This document shows, piece by piece, positions 7,016 to 11,553 of a DNA stretch of 11,553 nt. The position numbers and the translations under genes were made by a program. The notes beneath the pieces are model-generated. The model was not told the DNA's origin. It saw only the letters and a list, made by a program, of their open reading frames with translations, and made no database searches. The stretch comes from Oscillibacter sp. Its GTDB lineage: Bacteria > Bacillota > Clostridia > Oscillospirales > Oscillospiraceae. Each line of letters starts with the position of its first letter. Position 1 is the stretch's first letter. The DNA lies in contig JAFOCY010000017.1 of assembly GCA_017380995.1 (NCBI GenBank), forward strand, positions 1-11,553. The letters are read 5' to 3'.

Positions 7016-7044
7016 TTGCCATTCCGTTTTCAGACGGTTATAAT
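7016..7044 (+). promoter_or_regulatory. Sigma-A promoter of der-plsY-gpsA
   Basis: TTGCCA (7016-7021) and TATAAT (7039-7044) are separated by 17 nt, 11 of 12 consensus bases. The predicted start near 7051 leaves a leader of about 36 nt before the der start. Confidence 0.82.
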
Positions 7045-7086
7045 ATATTTGTCGTAATATGATTTTAAGACAAGGAAGTGAATGCA

Positions 7087-8415
7087 GTGAAACCCATCAT
7101 CGCCATCGTGGGCCGTCCCAATGTGGGCAAGTCCATGCTGTTCAATAAGCTCATCGGGCGGCGTCTTTCCATCGTGCAGGATACCCCCGGTGTCACCCGC
7201 GACCGCATTTACGGAGAATCCGAATGGTGCGGCCGGAAATTTACCCTCATCGATACCGGCGGCATTGAGCCCCGCACGGATAACCAGATCCTGGCCTTCA
7301 TGCGTGACCAGGCCCAGATTGCCATTGACAACGCTACGGTCATCGTGTTCCTCACGGATATCAAGACGGGCCTTACCGCCTCTGACCAGGAAGTTGCCAA
7401 TATGCTGCTGCGCAGCGGAAAGCCCATCGTCCTGGCTGTCAATAAGATGGACTCTACCGGCACCGTGAACCCGGATTTCTACGAGTTCTATAACCTGGGC
7501 ATGGGCGATCCCATCGCCGTTTCTGCCGTTCACGGCCACGGCACCGGTGACCTGCTGGACGAGTGCCTGAAGTATTTCCCGGAGGAAGAGGACGAGGAGG
7601 AAGAGGAGGATGACGCCATCAAGGTGGCCGTCATCGGCAAGCCCAACGCCGGTAAGTCCTCCCTGATCAATAAGATCCTGGGTGAGGAGCGCACCATCGT
7701 CTCCAACGTGGCCGGTACCACCCGTGACGCCATCGACTCCCGTTTTGAAAACGAAAAGGGCAAGTTCGTCTTCATTGATACCGCCGGCATGCGCAAAAAG
7801 TCCAAGGTGGATGAGGACATTGAGAAGTACAGTGTCCTTCGCGCCACCATGGCCATTGAGCGCAGTGACGTGTGCCTCATTATGATCGATGCTACCGAAG
7901 GCGTCACCGAGCAGGATACTAAGGTGGCAGGCCTTGCTCACGAGGCGGGAAAGTCCAGCATCATCGTGGTGAATAAGTGGGACCTCGTTGAAAAGGACGG
8001 CAAGACCATGGACCATATGCGGGAAAAAGTCCGCCAGGACCTGGCCTTCATGCCCTATGCCCCCATCCTCTTCATCTCCGCCAAGACCGGCCAGCGTGTG
8101 GACCGCCTCTTTGAGCTCATCGACTATGTCTCCAACCAGGCCGCTACCCGCATCACCACCGGTATGCTCAATAACGTTCTGGCAGACGCCCAGACCCGTG
8201 TCCAGCCTCCCACGGACAAGGGCCGCCGGCTGAAGATCTACTATATGACCCAGGTGGGCGTGAAGCCTCCCCATTTCGTCATCTTCTGCAACGATGCACG
8301 GCTCTTCCATTTCTCTTACCAGCGCTATATCGAAAACTGCATCCGCAACACCTTCGGCCTGGAGGGTACGCCGGTTGTTATCACCGTGCGCCAGAAGGGC
8401 GAGAAGGAGGAGTAA
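7087..8415 (+). CDS. der: Ribosome assembly GTPase Der (EngA)
   Basis: Der is an essential tandem GTPase that acts in late 50S ribosome assembly. With the chosen start it has 442 residues, normal for the family. The first G domain has GRPNVGKS (9-16), DTGG (56-59) and NKMD (119-122). An acidic linker of Glu/Asp (166-176) follows. The second G domain has GKPNAGKS (184-191), DTAG (231-234) and NKWD (296-299). A KH-like domain occupies about 350-442. I choose the GTG at 7087 because AAGGAAGTGA (7072-7081) is well spaced from it and the protein then begins MKPIIAIVGRPNVGKS, the usual Der N-terminus. An in-frame GTG at 7078 lies inside that ribosome-binding site. It is first in an operon with plsY and gpsA. 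Confidence 0.96.
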   Translation: MKPIIAIVGRPNVGKSMLFNKLIGRRLSIVQDTPGVTRDRIYGESEWCGRKFTLIDTGGIEPRTDNQILAFMRDQAQIAIDNATVIVFLTDIKTGLTASDQEVANMLLRSGKPIVLAVNKMDSTGTVNPDFYEFYNLGMGDPIAVSAVHGHGTGDLLDECLKYFPEEEDEEEEEDDAIKVAVIGKPNAGKSSLINKILGEERTIVSNVAGTTRDAIDSRFENEKGKFVFIDTAGMRKKSKVDEDIEKYSVLRATMAIERSDVCLIMIDATEGVTEQDTKVAGLAHEAGKSSIIVVNKWDLVEKDGKTMDHMREKVRQDLAFMPYAPILFISAKTGQRVDRLFELIDYVSNQAATRITTGMLNNVLADAQTRVQPPTDKGRRLKIYYMTQVGVKPPHFVIFCNDARLFHFSYQRYIENCIRNTFGLEGTPVVITVRQKGEKEE

Positions 8416-8418
8416 GCC

Positions 8419-9093
8419 ATGACTCTTGGTAACGAGCTGGGCGATATGATCATCGTGCTGACCGTGAGCGTCGCACTGATCGCCTATCTCTGTGGCTGCT
8501 TTAATGGCGCCATCATTGTCTCCAAGTATATCCTGCGGGATGATGTTCGCAACCACGGCAGCGGCAATGCGGGCCTTACCAATTTTCACCGTACCTTTGG
8601 CGGCGGACTGACGGCGGTTGTCATTCTCACGGATGTGCTCAAAGCCGTGGTGGCCCTTTGGCTCAGCGGTGTGCTGCTGGAATATTTTTCTCCCGGCGAA
8701 CCGGAGATCATGTTTGTTCTGGCAAAGTACTGGGCAGCCCTGTTCTGCCTCCTGGGCCATATGTTCCCCATCATGTTCGGCTTCAAGGGCGGCAAGGGCA
8801 TCCTCTCAGGCGGCACCATCGCCCTGATGATCGACTGGCGCATCGCGCTGGTGGTGTGGGGCGGCTTTTTGGTGCTGGTGATCCTGACCCGGTACGTGTC
8901 CCTTGGCTCCGTGTGGGCGGGGGCATCCTTCCCCTTTATTTCCTGGTATTGCTTCCCTGACCCTGTGATCGTTGTGCTGGCCTTTTTGTGCGGCGGCCTT
9001 GTTGTCTGGCAGCACCGGGGCAATATCCAGCGCCTCATCCGGGGAAATGAGCGAAAGCTCAGCTTCCATAAGAAAAAGGAGGGCAACGCATGA
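8419..9093 (+). CDS. plsY: Glycerol-3-phosphate acyltransferase PlsY
   Basis: PlsY is an integral membrane enzyme that transfers an acyl group from acyl-phosphate to glycerol-3-phosphate, giving lysophosphatidic acid, the first committed phospholipid intermediate. The 224-residue protein has several hydrophobic segments and the family motifs: GSGNAGLTNFHRT (47-59), GHMFPIMFGFKGGKGI (113-128) and RYVSLGSVWAG (158-168), plus the C-terminal HRGNIQRLIRGNE (199-211). Motif 1 has Leu where most relatives have Ala (SGNxGATN), and the usual GKGVAT is GKGILS. The N-terminus is a little longer than average. AAGGAGG (8404-8410), made by the last der codons, lies 8 nt before the ATG. Only 3 nt separate it from der, and it overlaps gpsA by 4 nt. 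Confidence 0.94.
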   Translation: MTLGNELGDMIIVLTVSVALIAYLCGCFNGAIIVSKYILRDDVRNHGSGNAGLTNFHRTFGGGLTAVVILTDVLKAVVALWLSGVLLEYFSPGEPEIMFVLAKYWAALFCLLGHMFPIMFGFKGGKGILSGGTIALMIDWRIALVVWGGFLVLVILTRYVSLGSVWAGASFPFISWYCFPDPVIVVLAFLCGGLVVWQHRGNIQRLIRGNERKLSFHKKKEGNA

Positions 9094-10094
9094 AAGCAGT
9101 GGTACTTGGTTCCGGTGCCTGGGGCACCGCCCTGGCTGTGGTCCTGGCAGACAACGGCCATGATACCTTCCTCTGGGACCACAACGCCGCAAGAGCCGCG
9201 GAGGTGGAAGCCTCCCGCGTGAATCCCAAGCTTGCCGGGGTAACGCTGCCCCAGGGCCTCCATGCAACAGGGGACCTGGAGTGTCTTAACGGAGCGGAGC
9301 TGGTGGTCTGCGCCACCCCTTCCATCGCGGTCCGTGAGACGGGAAGAAAGATCGCCCCTTACCTGAAAGCCAAGACCGTGCTGGTCACGGTATCCAAGGG
9401 CATCGAGCGGGATACCAACCTCCGTATGAGCCAGATCCTGCAGGAGACCACGGGGAATATCTGCAAAGTGGTTGCCCTGTCCGGCCCTTCCCACGCTGAG
9501 GAAGTGAGCCGGCAGATGCCCACCGGCTGTGTGGCCGCCTGCGCGGACCGCGCCGCCGCCCGCTTCGTGCAGGACGCATTTATGAACGACTATTTCCGCA
9601 TCTACACCAGCTATGATATCATCGGCGTGGAGTTGTCCGCGGCGCTGAAAAACGTCATTGCCCTCAGCTGCGGTGTATCCGACGGCCTGGGGCTGGGGGA
9701 TAACACCAAGGCCCTGCTGATGACCCGGGCCATGGCGGAGATCACCCGTCTGGGCGAGGAGCTGGGCGGCACCCGCCGCACCTTCGGCGGACTTGCCGGC
9801 ATGGGTGACCTGATCGTGACCTGTACCTCCATGCATTCCCGCAACCGCCGGGCCGGTATCCTCATCGGCCAGGGAAAGAGCGCCCGGGAGGCCATGGAGG
9901 AAGTGGGCGCCGTGGTGGAGGGTTACTACGCCGCCGAGAGCGTCCATCAGCTCTCCAAGCGCGAGGGCGTGGAGATGCCCATCTGCGACTGCATCTATGA
10001 GGTCCTCTATGAAGGCAAACAGGCCAGGGATGTGGTCAGGGAACTGATGACCCGGGCCAAGAAGGATGAATTGACCGAAAAGGCTTGGATGTAA
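9090..10094 (+). CDS. gpsA: NAD(P)H-dependent glycerol-3-phosphate dehydrogenase GpsA
   Basis: GpsA reduces dihydroxyacetone phosphate to sn-glycerol-3-phosphate in the cytoplasm, the substrate used by PlsY encoded just upstream. The 334-residue protein opens with a Rossmann dinucleotide loop GSGAWGTALA (7-16). It carries VSKGIE (101-106), SGPSHAEEV (131-139), the catalytic-lysine helix ELSAALKNVIAL (181-192, K187), and GLAGMGDLIVTC (234-245) followed by SRNRRAG (250-256). Length and motif order are normal. The ATG at 9090 overlaps the plsY stop (ATGA), and AAGGAGG (9076-9082) lies 7 nt upstream inside plsY, which suggests coupled translation. It is the last gene of the operon, closed by the terminator at 10101-10137. 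Confidence 0.97.
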   Translation: MKAVVLGSGAWGTALAVVLADNGHDTFLWDHNAARAAEVEASRVNPKLAGVTLPQGLHATGDLECLNGAELVVCATPSIAVRETGRKIAPYLKAKTVLVTVSKGIERDTNLRMSQILQETTGNICKVVALSGPSHAEEVSRQMPTGCVAACADRAAARFVQDAFMNDYFRIYTSYDIIGVELSAALKNVIALSCGVSDGLGLGDNTKALLMTRAMAEITRLGEELGGTRRTFGGLAGMGDLIVTCTSMHSRNRRAGILIGQGKSAREAMEEVGAVVEGYYAAESVHQLSKREGVEMPICDCIYEVLYEGKQARDVVRELMTRAKKDELTEKAWM

Positions 10095-10100
10095 GAAACA

Positions 10101-10137
10101 ATCCCGTCTGCCATCTTGGCAGACGGGATCTTTTCTT
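10101..10137 (+). terminator. Rho-independent terminator of der-plsY-gpsA
   Basis: A perfect 13-bp stem (10101-10113 with 10117-10129) with a 3-nt loop is followed by CTTTTCTT. It begins 6 nt after the gpsA stop. Confidence 0.92.
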
Positions 10138-10152
10138 ATAAGCCCCGCAGGG

Positions 10153-10304
10153 TTTCGCCGCCGCAGCGGCGAAAAGGGTATAATGGTTTTTGGCGGCGGC
10201 GTGTACGTCGCAAAAAACACTTCTCGGCCTGCAAACGTGCGCGCGAAGCGCGTGCGCTGCAGCAGGCCGTACCCCCTCATCCAAGTGACAAGTCACTTGG
10301 ATGA
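10153..10304. repeat. Intergenic island of four consecutive hairpins, possible interspersed palindromic repeat
   Basis: Between the gpsA and rpmB terminators, nearly every base falls in a stem-loop. (1) A 9-bp stem at 10153-10161/10166-10174. (2) A stem at 10187-10198/10206-10216 with one bulged G and one G-T pair. (3) An 8-bp outer stem at 10225-10232/10262-10269 enclosing a 9-bp GAA-loop hairpin (10236-10244/10248-10256). (4) A perfect 13-bp palindrome with a 2-nt centre at 10277-10304. I see no convincing promoter or gene. Such dense palindromes between convergent genes resemble mobile or dispersed extragenic repeats, but copy number cannot be judged from one locus. A structured RNA is the alternative. 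Confidence 0.55.
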
Positions 10305-10339
10305 ATAAAAAAGAAATCCCGGACTTTACAGTCCGGGAT
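10303..10339 (-). terminator. Rho-independent terminator of rpmB
   Basis: A perfect 10-bp stem (10316-10325 with 10330-10339) with a 4-nt loop lies 13 nt past the rpmB stop. On the minus strand it exits into TTCTTTTTTATT. Its far end touches the palindrome at 10277-10304. Confidence 0.88.
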
Positions 10340-10352
10340 CTTGTTTGTACAA

Positions 10353-10541
10353 TCAGATCGCTCTGGTGACCTTACCGGAACGCATACACCGGGTACAAAC
10401 ATACACATGGCGGGGGGTACCGTTGACGATCGCCTTCACGCGCTTCACATTGGGCTTCCAGGGACGATTGGAACGCCGATGAGAGTGAGAGACCTGAATG
10501 CCGAAAGTCACGCCCTTATCGCAAAACTCGCACTTTGCCAT
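10353..10541 (-). CDS. rpmB: 50S ribosomal protein L28
   Basis: The 62-residue product is bacterial L28, a small basic protein of the large ribosomal subunit. It begins MAKCEFCDKG and contains the family stretch SHSHRRSNRPWKPN (18-31). Two CxxC pairs (C4/C7 and C49/C52) mark the zinc-binding C+ type. The ATG at 10539-10541 is chosen because AAGGAGGTG (10548-10556) sits 6 nt before it. An in-frame GTG three codons upstream lies within that site and is rejected. The gene is monocistronic, divergent from hprK and convergent with gpsA. Confidence 0.96.
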   Translation of the reverse strand: MAKCEFCDKGVTFGIQVSHSHRRSNRPWKPNVKRVKAIVNGTPRHVYVCTRCMRSGKVTRAI

Positions 10542-10547
10542 CCGTTG

Positions 10548-10556
10548 CACCTCCTT
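10548..10556 (-). promoter_or_regulatory. Ribosome-binding site that fixes the rpmB start
   Basis: On the minus strand AAGGAGGTG lies 6 nt before the ATG at 10541. The upstream in-frame GTG is part of this site, so translation should begin at MAKCEF. Confidence 0.85.
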
Positions 10557-10597
10557 GCTGTTGCGTACTTCATAGCCTATTCACAGGCACAGCTGAT

Positions 10598-10626
10598 ATC
10601 ATAGCAGAAAGTTTTTCAAAATGCAA
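10598..10626 (-). promoter_or_regulatory. Extended -10 promoter of rpmB
   Basis: On the minus strand TATGAT (10603-10598) is preceded by TGC, an extended -10. TTGCAT (10626-10621) sits 17 nt upstream as a weak -35. A- and T-runs lie further upstream (10633-10678) and could help RNA polymerase bind. The predicted start is near 10591. Confidence 0.62.
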
Positions 10627-10705
10627 GGACTATTTTCAAAAAAAATTAACTTTTCTGCAAAAATTTTTGAGGGTTTTTCAGGAGGTCCTTCCGGGATGGA
10701 AAGTG

Positions 10706-10734
10706 TTGCGGAATTGGGGAAACTCATATATAAT
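10706..10734 (+). promoter_or_regulatory. Candidate sigma-A promoter of hprK
   Basis: TATAAT (10729-10734) is perfect; TTGCGG (10706-10711), 17 nt upstream, is a weak -35. The predicted start near 10741 leaves a leader of about 59 nt. This leader contains a 6-bp hairpin (10756-10761 with 10771-10776) shortly before the ribosome-binding site. Confidence 0.62.
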
Positions 10735-10799
10735 AGAATGCGAAAATTTATGGCCCTTTCGCCCCTGGGACGAAAGCGGCGGAAAGATGAGGGGCGTCC

Positions 10800-11553
10800 A
10801 TGAATCAAAAAGGTTTGAAAATGGCAGAGTTTGTCAAAGCGTTCGATCTGGAGATTCTCAATCAGGGCAGCGATTTTTCTGCGTGCCGGCTCAGCATTCC
10901 GGATGTGAACCGTCCGGGCCTACAATTCCACGATTTTTACGATTATTTTGATCCCCGCCGCCTGCAGGTCATCGGTAAGGCGGAGGATACATATCTCAAG
11001 GGGCTGAGCTCCGAGCAGCGCCGCAAGTGCTTTGATGACCTCTTCCTCTATGACATCCCCGCCCTGGTCCTGGCCCGGGGCCTGGACTGCTTCCCTGAAT
11101 GTCTCTCCAGCGCTGTGGCCCATGAGAAGACGGTGCTGCGCACCCAGGAGACCACGGTGGATTTCACCAGCCACGTCATCGACCACCTCAGCCATGTGCT
11201 GGCTCCCTGCGTCACCCGCCACGGTGTTTTGCTGGATATCTACGGCGAGGGTGTGATGATCACCGGCGACTCCGGCGTGGGCAAGAGCGAGGCCGCCATC
11301 GAGCTCATTATGCGCGGACACCGTCTGGTGGCGGACGATGCCGTAGAGCTGCGCCGCATCTCCAACCAGCTGATGGGTTCCGCTCCCGAGGTCATCCAGG
11401 GCTATATCGAGCTGCGCGGTATCGGCGTGATCGATGTGCGCCAGCTTTTTGGTATGCGGTCCATCAAGACCGAGTCCCAGCTGGACCTGGTGGTGCATTT
11501 TGAGCAGTGGGACCCCAAGAAGTTCTATGACCGTCTGGGCATCGAAGACCACT
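10800..11553 (+). CDS. hprK: HPr kinase/phosphorylase, 3' end missing
   Basis: HprK phosphorylates and dephosphorylates Ser46 of the phosphocarrier HPr and is the sensor of carbon catabolite control in Firmicutes. The 251 visible residues cover the N-terminal domain (about 1-130) and most of the catalytic domain. Motifs are H141 in RHGVLLDIYGEGV, Walker A GDSGVGKS (156-163), the paired aspartates of LVADDAVEL (D179, D180), and the family signature IELRGIGVIDVRQLFG (203-218). About 60 C-terminal residues are missing at the window edge. The ATG at 10800 has GAGGGG about 5 nt upstream. An in-frame ATG at 10821 lacks a comparable site but would remove only seven residues. The gene is divergent from rpmB; downstream partners are not visible. 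Confidence 0.95.
   Translation, partial: MNQKGLKMAEFVKAFDLEILNQGSDFSACRLSIPDVNRPGLQFHDFYDYFDPRRLQVIGKAEDTYLKGLSSEQRRKCFDDLFLYDIPALVLARGLDCFPECLSSAVAHEKTVLRTQETTVDFTSHVIDHLSHVLAPCVTRHGVLLDIYGEGVMITGDSGVGKSEAAIELIMRGHRLVADDAVELRRISNQLMGSAPEVIQGYIELRGIGVIDVRQLFGMRSIKTESQLDLVVHFEQWDPKKFYDRLGIEDH

Noticed and set aside
7078..7086. GTG at 7078 as the der start
   Set aside because: It lies within the AAGGAAGTGA ribosome-binding site. The GTG at 7087 has correct spacing and gives the normal Der N-terminus.
7030..8760. 576-codon minus-strand frame opposite der and plsY
   Set aside because: It crosses two clearly real genes, their junction and the der promoter, and has repetitive shadow-like composition.
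10179..10184. TATAAT in the hairpin island as a promoter
   Set aside because: The position 17 nt upstream is GC-rich with no -35 likeness, there is no TG extension, and nothing recognisable lies downstream.
8586..10280. 564-codon minus-strand frame opposite plsY and gpsA
   Set aside because: It crosses the operon terminator and two well-supported genes; no motif is recognisable.
10116..10304. 62-codon plus-strand frame (MADGIFSYKPRR...)
   Set aside because: It begins inside the gpsA terminator, has no ribosome-binding site, and its Arg/Lys-rich product is simply a translation of the hairpin island.

Overview
The window looks like chromosomal DNA of a gut-type Clostridia, probably Oscillospiraceae (Flavonifractor/Oscillibacter-like). 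This is an inference from moderately GC-rich genes, strong AGGAGG ribosome-binding sites, sigma-A promoters with A/T-rich flanks, a yceD-rpmF pair, der-plsY-gpsA, zinc-type L28 and L32, and an HPr kinase. It holds 13 protein genes. Two are cut by the window edges: an ECF sigma factor on the left and hprK on the right. I see no rRNA, tRNA, CRISPR array, phage gene or transposase.

Left part, minus strand. A partial ECF sigma factor (1-335) has an ECF-type promoter just upstream, which suggests autoregulation. Upstream of it is a four-gene operon read leftwards: potA (ATPase), potB (permease), a potC-potD fusion (permease plus substrate-binding domain) and a small FlK-like hot-dog thioesterase. 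The operon has a good sigma-A promoter at 4962-4990 and a hairpin terminator at 397-434. The pot genes overlap by 11 and 4 nt, so tight translational coupling is likely. Together they should form an ATP-driven importer for polyamines such as spermidine or putrescine. The thioesterase is an unexpected partner.

Middle. A RluA/RluD-family pseudouridine synthase (5059-6021, minus) is divergent from yceD-rpmF (plus). The second pair is driven by a perfect consensus promoter preceded by helically phased A-tracts, and it ends at a strong terminator. der, plsY and gpsA then form a compact plus-strand operon with its own promoter and terminator. It combines 50S ribosome assembly (Der) with the first steps of phospholipid synthesis: GpsA makes glycerol-3-phosphate and PlsY acylates it.

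Right part. gpsA faces rpmB (L28, minus). Between their two terminators lies a silent-looking 150-bp stretch folded into four consecutive hairpins, the least explained sequence in the window. rpmB is divergent from hprK, the HPr kinase/phosphorylase of carbon catabolite control, which runs off the right edge.

Overall the region is mostly conserved housekeeping. I do not see an obvious new multigene system. The best leads are the hairpin island at 10153-10304, the thioesterase attached to the polyamine transporter, and the permease/binding-protein fusion.
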